Part shown: piece after piece, positions 9,020 to 16,685 of the stretch
Numbering within the stretch: position 1 is the first letter of the stretch
How the letters are laid out: each line of letters starts with the position of its first letter
DNA from: Bacillota bacterium
GTDB lineage: Bacteria; Bacillota; UBA4882; UBA8346
NCBI GenBank assembly: GCA_023410535.1
Contig: JAEYPR010000011.1
Coordinates: forward strand, 157,216 to 221,215
Direction of reading: 5' to 3'
DNA: 64,000 nt
The notes under the pieces: generated by a model
Databases searched by the model: none
Seen by the model: the letters and a program-made list of their open reading frames with translations, nothing else
Told to the model about the DNA's origin: nothing
Translations under genes and position numbers: made by a program

Positions 9020-9220
9020 CTTCGTTATCAACACTCCTGACCCCTTACCGTCAAGTTGCCCATCGTTTGGTGAAACTTTACGATAAAAGATGAAATAAAT
9101 AAAAAAATCGGTCACGATCATGATGATCCAATATTTAGCGCGACAATAGATAATATATGCAAAACCTGTTTGTCTGGGGTTATGCCAAATTTCCCGTGGC
9201 ATTCGGCATCAAAAAAAAAA

Positions 9221-9252
9221 AACCAAACGCTTGATTGCTCAAACGTTTGGTT
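9221..9252 (-). terminator. Rho-independent terminator of tyrS
   Basis: A stem AACCAAACG/CGTTTGGTT around a short loop is followed on the minus strand by a run of ten or more T, about 30 bp after the tyrS stop. Confidence 0.85.
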
Positions 9253-9283
9253 CGATCAAAGGTCGCTTAGGAGTCGAAACCCG

Positions 9284-10507
9284 TCAGACCAATTTCACCG
9301 TTTGGAATTGTTTCTTGCCTTTCTTCACCAGTAGTTTCCCATCTTGAAAGTCGGCAGCGGTGATGGCCCGGCCGAAATCGTCGACTTTCTCATCGTTTAA
9401 CGAAATTCCGCCCTGAGTGACCAAACGCCGGGCTTCGCTCTTTGATTCGGTCAATCCGGCAGCGACCAACAAGTCGAGAATGGTCATCCCCTGGGCGACG
9501 GTGGCGTTGGCCAGCTCTACCGCCGAGACCGCTTGTTCATTTCCGGCTCCACCAAAAAGCGCAGCGGCGGCCTGTTGGGCCTTTAGCGCTTCCGCTTCGC
9601 CATGGGCCAGCTTGGTGGCTTCAAATGCCAGCACCTTTTTGGCTTCATTAATTTCTTGGTCTTGCAGCGCGCCCAGACGCCGTACCTCCGCGATGGGGAG
9701 GAAGGTATAAAGGGCCAGGAACCGTTGGACATCGCGGTCATCACTGTTGCGCCAGTATTGATAATATTCATAGGGAGTCGTCTTTGCCGGATCTAGCCAG
9801 ACCGCGCCTGCCTCGGTTTTCCCCATTTTCTTTCCGGAACTGGTGGTGAGCAACGGGAAGGTAATTCCGTACGCCTCCTTCCCTTCGACCCGGCGGATTA
9901 AGTCGGCGCCGGCCAGGATGTTGGCCCATTGATCGTCGCCGCCCATTTGCAGCTTGCAGTCGTAGCGCCGGGAAAGTTCCAGAAAATCATAGGACTGCAA
10001 CAACATATAGTTGAATTCGATAAAGGTCAACCCCCGTTCCATGCGGCTTTTAAAACATTCCGCCGTCAACATCCGGTTGACCGAGAAAAATTTGCCGATT
10101 TCGCGGAGGAACTTGATATAGTTCAGTTCCAAAAGCCACTCGCCGTTATTGACCATCAACGCTTTCCCTTCGGCGAAATCCAAATACCGCGAGAGTTGCG
10201 CCTTGATGCAGGCGGCGTTATGATTGATGGTCTCTTGCGTCAACATCTGGCGTAGTTCCGTCTTGCCGCTGGGGTCGCCAATCATCGCCGTCCCGCCGCC
10301 CAAAATAGCGATCGGTCGATGCCCGGCCTGCTGCATGTGGGCCATTGCCATCACCGGAAGCAAATGTCCGATATGCATGCTGTCGGCGGTGGGATCGATC
10401 CCGACGTAAAAAGTAACTTTCTCCTTCTCAAGCAGTTCCAGGAGCGGTTCCTGGTGCGTCATCTGCTGGATAAAACCCCGTTCCTTCAATACCTCGAAAA
10501 CTGACAT
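9284..10507 (-). CDS. tyrS: Tyrosyl-tRNA synthetase
   Basis: 407 residues from ATG 10507 (GGAGGAG about 6 nt upstream). A class I synthetase: HIGH-type motif in DSMHIGHLLPV, the KMSKS loop as KKMGKTEAG (a variant seen in bacterial TyrRS), and a C-terminal S4-like domain (SKSEARRLVTQGGISLNDEKV). It attaches tyrosine to tRNA-Tyr. The gene is preceded by a T-box leader whose specifier is a tyrosine codon, and followed by a strong terminator. Confidence 0.97.
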   Translation of the reverse strand: MSVFEVLKERGFIQQMTHQEPLLELLEKEKVTFYVGIDPTADSMHIGHLLPVMAMAHMQQAGHRPIAILGGGTAMIGDPSGKTELRQMLTQETINHNAACIKAQLSRYLDFAEGKALMVNNGEWLLELNYIKFLREIGKFFSVNRMLTAECFKSRMERGLTFIEFNYMLLQSYDFLELSRRYDCKLQMGGDDQWANILAGADLIRRVEGKEAYGITFPLLTTSSGKKMGKTEAGAVWLDPAKTTPYEYYQYWRNSDDRDVQRFLALYTFLPIAEVRRLGALQDQEINEAKKVLAFEATKLAHGEAEALKAQQAAAALFGGAGNEQAVSAVELANATVAQGMTILDLLVAAGLTESKSEARRLVTQGGISLNDEKVDDFGRAITAADFQDGKLLVKKGKKQFQTVKLV

Positions 10508-10544
10508 TGATAACTCCTCCTTCATTCGAAACCCTTTACGGTTG

Positions 10545-10790
10545 AAAATAAAAAAGACCAATTCGTCCGGGTAAGGACGAATGGTCTCGTGGTACCACCT
10601 TACTTCACGCGCCGTGATGACGCGCCTTAAACCGCTATAACGGGCGAAACCCGTACCGGCCTACTGCAATTTCGGCCGAAAGCTCCGGAGGGTATTTGAG
10701 GCTGCCGTGTCCGACGGGTTTTCACCTGCCACCCGTTCTCTGTTGTCACCAAAGCGCCCTACATGATCCATCATTGCCACTGCAAATATT
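10545..10790 (-). promoter_or_regulatory. Tyrosine-specific T-box leader of tyrS
   Basis: On the minus strand the leader carries the invariant T-box GGTGGTACCACG (10588-10599), a specifier loop with TAC (tyrosine; 10692-10694, context AAATACC) and a terminator hairpin (GACCATTCGTCC with its complement) ending in T-rich sequence at 10545-10556. Uncharged tRNA-Tyr would pair with the specifier and T-box, form the antiterminator and allow tyrS transcription. Confidence 0.93.
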
Positions 10791-10807
10791 GTTCCAAATT
10801 ATCTGAT

Positions 10808-10837
10808 ATTATAACATAAAGATTCCTACCGGAGCAA
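10808..10837 (-). promoter_or_regulatory. Promoter of the tyrS T-box transcript
   Basis: Perfect -10 TATAAT (10808-10813) and a weak -35 TTGCTC (10832-10837) 18 bp apart on the minus strand, placing the start of transcription just ahead of the T-box leader. Confidence 0.55.
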
Positions 10838-10883
10838 GGGGATTTTTCCATATAAATCCTAGTTAAAAAATACGCTGGGCTTC

Positions 10884-10961
10884 TGTCCACCCAGACCTGA
10901 AGGTCAGGGCTAAGCTTAAAACCGGTCTCAAGCCCTTCCGGGCTGGGTGGTGCTTCGAAGC
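10884..10961 (-). repeat. Dispersed structured repeat R2, copy 1
   Basis: Read on the minus strand, this segment begins GCTTCGAAGCAC and ends near CTTCAGGTCTGGG, and matches the plus-strand segment 38559-38643 over most of its length. It contains the palindrome GCTTCGAAGC and a CAGCCCGG/GGGCT hairpin. It lies in the 10791-11128 gap, where no gene was seen. Confidence 0.65.
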
Positions 10962-11128
10962 TTTGCTCGCAGTCCAACGGCGATCCTTTGTCCTTTATTA
11001 AGGATAACCACCATGCTTCGTGGCCTATAAAACTGTTGTTTATTGCTCAGTTCCTTGTGGTTTCGTATAATTTTTTCAAAACAACTAATGCTTCGCTAAA
11101 AAGCGGTCAAACTATACTGATTATATCG

Positions 11129-12205
11129 ATGTGGGAGTATTGGAAACTGGAACAGTTACTTGGACCGTCGCTCATTATCACCCAATTTGTCACCCGGGTC
11201 TTTCCCCGGGTGCGCCGCGAATTGGCAAACTGGCAGGAACAGGCCGGTAAAATTCCCGACGCCACCCTCCGGACTCAGGCTTTAGCGAGCATCGCTACCA
11301 AACGCTTTCATTGTCAGGGCGGAAGTATTTATGCGCTATACCCCGGAACCGACCGGTCGGCCATGGTCCGCTTTGTCGTCGCCTATCAGACCATCAGCGA
11401 CTATCTGGACAACTTATGCGACCGGGTCGGACTGGACGATGAAAGCGCTTTCCGGCTTTTACACCAGTCGATGGCCGACAGTTTGCAGCTCCAATCGGCG
11501 CCTGCCGATTATTACCGCTTATACCCTTTTAAAGCCGACGGCGATTATCTGGCGAACTTAGTCCGGCAATGCCAATATTACTTGTCCGGATTGCCGTCGC
11601 TCGAACCGGTGGCTCCGGTTATTCAGCGCTATGAACAATGGTACGCATCGCTGCAAAGCCTAAAACATTTGTCCTTGCAAACCAGAGAACAACGTTTATT
11701 GGACTGGGCGGCTCAATACCGTCAAAATTACCCGCAGATCACCCCCTGGGAATTCGGGGCCAGTTCCGGATCGACCCTGGGAATCTTTCTCCTCTTGGCC
11801 GCGGCCAAAACGCCGCAGTTGGATCCGGAGGAGGTTGAACGGATCGACGCCGCTTATTTTCCCTGGGTTAACGGTCTCCATATCCTGTTGGATTACTATA
11901 TCGACGCTGCCGAAGACCGTGAACATCAAGATCTTAATTTTACATTTTATTATCGCGACTCGATCGAGTGTTATCAGCGCTTAAGCTTTTTTCTAGAACA
12001 AGCGCTCGCCAAAACCGCCGAATTGCGCTATTCCTTCTTCCATCACACGGTCATTCGCGGTCTGCTGGCGTTATATCTGTCGGACCCGAAAGCGTTGAGT
12101 ACGGAACTTCAGACCACTACGCAGCGTTTGCTGCAAAAAGCCGGTTCCCAGGCCATCGCTTACCATCGCTGTTGTCTCGGTCTACGCAAACTGGGGATTA
12201 TCTAG
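11129..12205 (+). CDS. YtpB-like tetraprenyl-beta-curcumene synthase family protein (DUF2600)
   Basis: 358 residues from ATG 11129, chosen because MWEYWKLEQLLG... fits the family N-terminus; no strong ribosome site is visible. It matches the DUF2600 family, whose Bacillus subtilis member YtpB cyclises C35 tetraprenyl diphosphate to tetraprenyl-beta-curcumene, a step to sesquarterpenes. An aspartate-rich element (TISDYLDNLCDR, about residues 89-100) and a late DYYIDAAEDREHQDLNF segment are likely diphosphate/Mg sites. It converges on a polyprenyl diphosphate synthase gene that could supply its substrate. Product specificity is inferred from family only. Confidence 0.85.
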   Translation: MWEYWKLEQLLGPSLIITQFVTRVFPRVRRELANWQEQAGKIPDATLRTQALASIATKRFHCQGGSIYALYPGTDRSAMVRFVVAYQTISDYLDNLCDRVGLDDESAFRLLHQSMADSLQLQSAPADYYRLYPFKADGDYLANLVRQCQYYLSGLPSLEPVAPVIQRYEQWYASLQSLKHLSLQTREQRLLDWAAQYRQNYPQITPWEFGASSGSTLGIFLLLAAAKTPQLDPEEVERIDAAYFPWVNGLHILLDYYIDAAEDREHQDLNFTFYYRDSIECYQRLSFFLEQALAKTAELRYSFFHHTVIRGLLALYLSDPKALSTELQTTTQRLLQKAGSQAIAYHRCCLGLRKLGII

Positions 12206-13185
12206 TTGGCCCGCACCAACAAACGGTCGGTCAAATCCATTAGCAGAGCCCGCTCCTCGTTTGCGGGCAGTTGGTTCAACGCCCGTTTGGCGCGGGACAC
12301 ATGCTGGGCCGCAATTTGCCGGGCGCTACGAATCGAACCGCTCCGTTGCAAACGTTCTCCAAGCTCCTGCCGGACCGAATCGGAAGTATCCCGCGTCGAT
12401 AATCGCTGGCTCAACCAACGCCGCTGCTCGGGGTCTTCCATTAACAAGATCAACGGCAAGGTGACCGTCCCTTGGTGAAAATCTTCCCAACCCGGTTTGC
12501 CGGTCTGATCGGGTTTCCCGGCATAATCTAAAATATCATCGATCACTTGGTAAGCGAATCCCAGTTCGCGTCCGAAAACCGCCAGCGCCTCGATTGCTCC
12601 CTCCGGCGCTGCGGCGCTGATGCCCCCGGCCCGGCAGCAGCATTCAAGCAAGGTACCGGTTTTCGCATAGATTCGCTGATAATAAGTTTCGCGATTTACA
12701 CCAGGATTAAACCGGTCATGCGCTTGGTTGATCTCCCCTTGACACATGGTTTGAATCGTCGCTACGGTGGATTGTAACACCGCCCCGGGACAATGAGTTG
12801 CTAAAATCTCAAAGACGGTCGCAAATAAAAAATCCCCGGCCAACACTGCCAAATGACCGCCCCACGCCCCGACGACCGATAATTGGTTGCGGCGGTAGGC
12901 CGCATGGTCAATAATATCGTCATGAATTAAAGAAGCCATATGCACCATTTCCAAAGCGGCCGCCGGCCACAGCAATCGCTCGCTGACCGGCCCGAACATT
13001 TTCCCGCAGAGGATTACCAAAAGCGGCCGGACCCGTTTGCCGCCCGCCTCCAGGGCATGTTGGCAGATTTCGCGCAAGATCCCGTCAGTCGCGGCAAAAC
13101 GCCGCTGAATCAACTCTTCGACCAACGATAATTCCGGTAACTGAAAGGCAGGAATGGACTTAGGTACTTCCAGTGATTTTTGCAT
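12202..13185 (-). CDS. trans-Polyprenyl diphosphate synthase (HepT/IspB-like)
   Basis: 327 residues, a class I prenyltransferase of the isoprenoid synthase fold. The first aspartate-rich motif is LIHDDIIDHA and the second is QVIDDILDYAGK; both are complete. It elongates allylic diphosphates with isopentenyl diphosphate, giving chains for quinones or, here possibly, the C35 precursor of the convergent terpene synthase. Its stop and that of the terpene synthase gene share the palindrome CTAG at 12202-12205, so the two genes overlap tail to tail by four bases. RBS GAAGG precedes the ATG at 13185. Confidence 0.93.
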   Translation of the reverse strand: MQKSLEVPKSIPAFQLPELSLVEELIQRRFAATDGILREICQHALEAGGKRVRPLLVILCGKMFGPVSERLLWPAAALEMVHMASLIHDDIIDHAAYRRNQLSVVGAWGGHLAVLAGDFLFATVFEILATHCPGAVLQSTVATIQTMCQGEINQAHDRFNPGVNRETYYQRIYAKTGTLLECCCRAGGISAAAPEGAIEALAVFGRELGFAYQVIDDILDYAGKPDQTGKPGWEDFHQGTVTLPLILLMEDPEQRRWLSQRLSTRDTSDSVRQELGERLQRSGSIRSARQIAAQHVSRAKRALNQLPANEERALLMDLTDRLLVRAN

Positions 13186-13337
13186 AAATATACCTTCTTG
13201 TATATTGAAAATTTTCCGTCTAAATATTCTGTCACAAAATCGCCATTCCCATACTAAATCTGTTTTTCAGCGTCGCCCCGCCGCTTTTCCACAATGTGAA
13301 AATAGCGAAAAAAATATGCAAAATTTCTGGTTTTTCT

Positions 13338-13366
13338 TTGCATCTGTTAGGGTGATGTTATATAAT
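13338..13366 (+). promoter_or_regulatory. Promoter of the amino-acid ABC transporter operon
   Basis: -35 TTGCAT (13338-13343) and perfect -10 TATAAT (13361-13366) with 17 bp between them, about 35 bp before the start of the binding-protein gene. Confidence 0.75.
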
Positions 13367-13400
13367 TGTTACATTAATGAATATTCGGAGGTGTCTTATA

Positions 13401-14141
13401 ATGAAGAAGTTACTTTGGATTTCCTTAGTTCTTGCGCTCGTCCTCGTTTCGGGATTGGCTTTGGCGGCCAAACCGGTGCTCCGCGTGGGAACCGACGCTA
13501 CTTACGAACCGTTTGAGACCATTGACAAATCCGGCGCTTATGTTGGTTTCGACATGGAATTGATCAAACTGGTCGCCGATCAAATGGGTTATGAATTGAA
13601 ACTGCAAAACGTTGGCTGGGATGGCATTATCCCCGGTTTAAACAATGGCAACTATGATTGCTTGATCTCCGCCATGACCATCACCGCTGACCGGAAAAAA
13701 CAGATCAATTTCTCCACTCCGTACCATGAAAACTACCAAGTGATCGTGGTGAAAGCTACCAACACCACAGTTAAGACCATCGCCGACCTGACCGGCAAGA
13801 CCATTACCGTCCAAAACGGCACCACCGGCGACCTTTTTGCATCCGAAAAGATCAAAGGCGCGAAGATGAAACGCTTCGACACCAATCCGCAAGCCATTCA
13901 AGAATTATTGAACAACAACGCCGACGCCGCCATCATGGACGACTTGGTCGCCTACAACGCCGCTCAAAAAATGAAAGGCTTGAAAGTGATCACCATCAAA
14001 GAAGCTGAAAAAGAAGAATATGGCATCGGTATCAAAAAAGGCAATGACGATCTCTTGAACAAGATCAACAAAGCCCTTGCAGCTTTGAAAAAAGACGGCA
14101 AACTTGCCGGTCTTGAGAAAAAATACCGTTCCGCGAAATAA
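13401..14141 (+). CDS. Amino-acid ABC transporter substrate-binding protein
   Basis: 246 residues from ATG 13401 (GGAGGTG about 7 nt before it). A signal peptide (MKKLLWISLVLALVLVSGLALA) is followed by the family 3 solute-binding fold: RVGTDATYEPFE at the N-terminus and DFFIS-type ligand motifs seen as GFDMELIKLVADQMG and MTITADRKKQINFSTPY. No lipobox cysteine is present, so the protein is probably free in the periplasm rather than lipid-anchored, which suits a diderm cell. The ligand is probably a polar amino acid; it cannot be fixed from sequence. First gene of a three-gene importer operon. Confidence 0.93.
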   Translation: MKKLLWISLVLALVLVSGLALAAKPVLRVGTDATYEPFETIDKSGAYVGFDMELIKLVADQMGYELKLQNVGWDGIIPGLNNGNYDCLISAMTITADRKKQINFSTPYHENYQVIVVKATNTTVKTIADLTGKTITVQNGTTGDLFASEKIKGAKMKRFDTNPQAIQELLNNNADAAIMDDLVAYNAAQKMKGLKVITIKEAEKEEYGIGIKKGNDDLLNKINKALAALKKDGKLAGLEKKYRSAK

Positions 14142-14163
14142 TCATCTTTTTCCCTTGACAATG

Positions 14164-14208
14164 ATGGTCAAAGAGTGATATGTTGCTCTTTGACCATATC
14201 TTTTTTTT
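14164..14208 (+). terminator. Terminator-like hairpin between binding protein and permease genes
   Basis: A perfect 12-bp stem (ATGGTCAAAGAG at 14164-14175 with CTCTTTGACCAT at 14186-14197) is followed by eight T. It is probably a partial terminator or mRNA-stabilising hairpin that gives more binding protein than permease, a common arrangement in ABC operons. Confidence 0.85.
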
Positions 14209-14285
14209 GGCCAAATATAATAATTTTTCCACAATTACACATTTTTGTATCCTGAAAATTATAAAAAAAGGAAGTTGGGTAAAGG

Positions 14286-15266
14286 ATGAACAGCATCAAA
14301 TATAAATTGCATCTGGCGCTCATCTTGACCGCCATGCTCGCTTTTGGGCTATCGCTGCCGGTCTTGGGTGTTACAAACACTGCCACATTACAAGTTACCT
14401 CGGATCCTCCCGGAGCCTCGATCGTTATCGATGGTAGCGACACTACCAAAGTCACTCCTTACACCTTTCGCGATATTGCCGTAGGTGAGCATCACATTTC
14501 GGTGCAGAATGTCCCCCATTACCGCAATGACCAAAAGACAATGACGGTTGAAGCCGGCGAAAACACGGCTGACTTTTCATTATCCGAAACCTCTCTTTAT
14601 TATATGTGGCTGAGCCTTCCCAACCTGCTGCTCGGCACATTAATGACCCTCTTTTTGACAATCGTGGCCGTATTTAACGGCATTATCATAGGAACGCTCG
14701 CCGGTGTAGCCCGCGTAATCCATAATAAAGTGATCAATCTGTTTGCCGGTATTTATGTCGATTTTATCCGTGGTACTCCCTTGCTGGTCCAGATCTTTAT
14801 GATCCACTTCGGTTCGCCGCCCATCCTCGGCATGTTATTCAATCAAGGCCAACCAATTCCAATCAATCCGTTTGTTTCGGCACTGGTTGCTTTAAGTATC
14901 AACAGCGGCGCCTATGTTGCCGAAATCATCCGCGCCGGCATTCAATCCATTGACCGCGGTCAGATGGAAGCCGCCCGCTCGCTGGGAATGTCTTATCGTC
15001 AGGCAATGCGTTACATTATCCTGCCCCAAGCGCTCAAACGGGTTATTCCACCGTTAGGCAACGAATTCATTGCCATGTTGAAAGACTCGTCGTTGGTTTC
15101 GGTAATCGGTATGGAAGAATTGGTCCGCAAAGCGCAGGTTATCGTAACCCGTTCTTATCGTCCAACCGAAACCTGGCTTGAAGTAGGTATAATCTTCTTA
15201 ATGATGACACTGCCCTTTACCCGGATCGTATCCATGCTTGAAAGGAGGCTGAAGACCGGTGATTAA
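14286..15266 (+). CDS. Amino-acid ABC transporter permease with N-terminal PEGA domain
   Basis: 326 residues, about 100 longer than an ordinary HisM/GlnP-type permease (about 215-230 aa). The first 25 residues form a signal-like hydrophobic segment. Residues about 33-100 form a PEGA domain (LQVTSDPPGASIVIDG ... PYTFRDIAVGEHHISV), a small beta fold usually found on surface-layer or envelope proteins. The permease proper follows: helices from about 108, and the EAA loop RGQMEAARSLGMSYRQAMRYIILPQALK that contacts the ATPase. The domain would lie outside the inner membrane, next to the binding protein or cell wall. It overlaps the ATPase gene by 8 bp. Confidence 0.93.
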   Translation: MNSIKYKLHLALILTAMLAFGLSLPVLGVTNTATLQVTSDPPGASIVIDGSDTTKVTPYTFRDIAVGEHHISVQNVPHYRNDQKTMTVEAGENTADFSLSETSLYYMWLSLPNLLLGTLMTLFLTIVAVFNGIIIGTLAGVARVIHNKVINLFAGIYVDFIRGTPLLVQIFMIHFGSPPILGMLFNQGQPIPINPFVSALVALSINSGAYVAEIIRAGIQSIDRGQMEAARSLGMSYRQAMRYIILPQALKRVIPPLGNEFIAMLKDSSLVSVIGMEELVRKAQVIVTRSYRPTETWLEVGIIFLMMTLPFTRIVSMLERRLKTGD

Positions 15267-15984
15267 GGTTGTTGATTTACACAAACGGTTTCGGCATTTG
15301 CATGTGTTGAAAGGTGTCTCCACTGAGGTCTCCCAAGGCGAAGTGGTTTGCGTCATTGGACCCAGCGGCTCCGGTAAAAGTACCTTTTTACGTTGTATCA
15401 ATCTGTTGGAGAAACCCTCCAGCGGCCATATCTTCATCGAAGGTCTCGATGTGACCGATCATTCCCAGATCAACGTGAACGAAGTCCGCGCCGAAGTAGG
15501 CATGGTTTTTCAACGGTTTAACCTGTTCCCCCATAAAACCGCTTTGGAGAACATCACCCTCGCCCCGCTAAAGGTACGGGGATTGTCCCACGATGAAGCG
15601 AAGGAACGCGCTTTTGAACTTTTAGACCGGGTCGGCTTACGTCATAAAGCCGATGTCTATCCCGATAATCTCTCCGGCGGACAGCAACAACGGATCGCCA
15701 TTGCCCGGGCCTTGGCGATGCGCCCCAAAGTAATGCTCTTCGACGAACCCACTTCGGCGCTGGACCCGGAGATGATCCAGGAAGTATTGGATGTAATGAA
15801 GAGTTTGGCCCGTGAAGGGATGACCATGGTCGTCGTCACCCATGAGATGGGTTTCGCCCGCGAGGTCGCTCACCGCGCCCTCTTTATGGACGAAGGGGAG
15901 ATCATTGAAGAGGGCACCCCCGAGGGGCTCTTTAACCATCCGCAAAACGAGCGTACCCAACAATTCTTAAGCAAAATCCTCTAA
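15259..15984 (+). CDS. Amino-acid ABC transporter ATP-binding protein (GlnQ-type)
   Basis: 241 residues, start GTG 15259 with AAAGGAGG upstream inside the permease gene. All nucleotide-binding motifs are intact: Walker A GPSGSGKST, Q-loop MVFQRFNLFPH, signature LSGGQQQR, Walker B VMLFDEPTSALD and the switch histidine in VVTHEMGFA. The QRFNLFPH Q-loop is typical of the polar amino-acid uptake family. It powers import through the PEGA-permease just upstream. Confidence 0.96.
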   Translation: MIKVVDLHKRFRHLHVLKGVSTEVSQGEVVCVIGPSGSGKSTFLRCINLLEKPSSGHIFIEGLDVTDHSQINVNEVRAEVGMVFQRFNLFPHKTALENITLAPLKVRGLSHDEAKERAFELLDRVGLRHKADVYPDNLSGGQQQRIAIARALAMRPKVMLFDEPTSALDPEMIQEVLDVMKSLAREGMTMVVVTHEMGFAREVAHRALFMDEGEIIEEGTPEGLFNHPQNERTQQFLSKIL

Positions 15985-16002
15985 GCAAATCAAGGTGTTG
16001 CG

Positions 16003-16350
16003 ATGAATCGTCGTTTGACCCGTTCGGATTTGTTGATGTTGATTACCACAGCCATTTGGGGCTGGAGTTTATCATTGTGAAATGGTCGATCGCTATGATC
16101 GACCATTATTTTTTTATTCTCAGCCGTTTCCTCGGCACCACGGTTGCCTCCTGTTTCAACCAAAGCGCAGCAACAGGTCTCCGCCTTTCGGACAGCAATT
16201 TTATTGGCAACCGAACCGCTGTTTGCCGGGATCTTCGCCATCGGGGTCGGTTACGATCCCTTCGATTGAAAGGTGGTCGGCGGTGGACTCGCAATCTGGG
16301 ATGATCTGCGCCAGTTGGGATATGCAGAATCAGTCCTAAAAACGTTAATC
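16003..16350 (+). pseudogene. Decayed EamA/DMT-family transporter
   Basis: Starting at ATG 16003, one frame reads MNRRLTRSDLLMLITTAIWG and then stops; the next frame continues it as FIIVKWSIAMIDHYFFILSR, a recognisable EamA helix 1-2 region. A later stretch (about 16170-16262) reads VSAFRTAILLATEPLFAGIF, the second-half motif of the family, then GGGLAIWDDLRQLG like the last helix. About 600-700 bp of the middle is missing and a T run near 16070 has lost a base. The gene is dead by deletion as well as frameshift. It may once have exported a metabolite. Confidence 0.8.
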
Positions 16351-16357
16351 GATTATT

Positions 16358-16600
16358 TTACGCTAACCGTTCCCGGTTGGTCCGGCGGCGCCGCCGGGTC
16401 GACCAACCCAGCAAGCCGTAACCGAGGCAATAGCCAAGCATCCCTTCCCAAATCCCGATTGCGCCGAAGAGCGTCAACAAATCGCCCCAAACGTTGTTAA
16501 TTTGAAAGAAATAGCGGGTTGCAACCATTAGCAACCCGATGATGATCCGGGTAGCGCGATCGAGTGGACCGATATTTTGATCTTGAACTTGTTTCGTCAT
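16358..16600 (-). CDS. DUF2892 (YgaP-like) small membrane protein
   Basis: 80 residues from ATG 16600. The N-terminal QNIGPLDRATRIIIGLLM and the two short hydrophobic helices (about 20-35 and 44-62) are the hallmark of DUF2892 proteins; the C-terminus is very basic (STRRRRRTNRERLA). Many such proteins are tied to rhodanese or sulfur metabolism (YgaP), but none is adjacent here. No strong ribosome site is visible. It follows lonC after a terminator, so it probably has its own promoter or depends on read-through. Confidence 0.8.
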   Translation of the reverse strand: MTKQVQDQNIGPLDRATRIIIGLLMVATRYFFQINNVWGDLLTLFGAIGIWEGMLGYCLGYGLLGWSTRRRRRTNRERLA

Positions 16601-16630
16601 GTCATCACCGTCGTTAGTATATCCAAACAT

Positions 16631-16667
16631 AAAAAAACACAAGCTCCCGAAGTTTCGGGAGCTTGTT
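16631..16667 (-). terminator. Rho-independent terminator of lonC
   Basis: Stem CAAGCTCCCGAA/TTCGGGAGCTTG of 12 bp followed on the minus strand by GTGTTTTTTT, 20 bp after the lonC stop codon. Confidence 0.9.
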
Positions 16668-16685
16668 AATTGCCTCATCCGCTTA

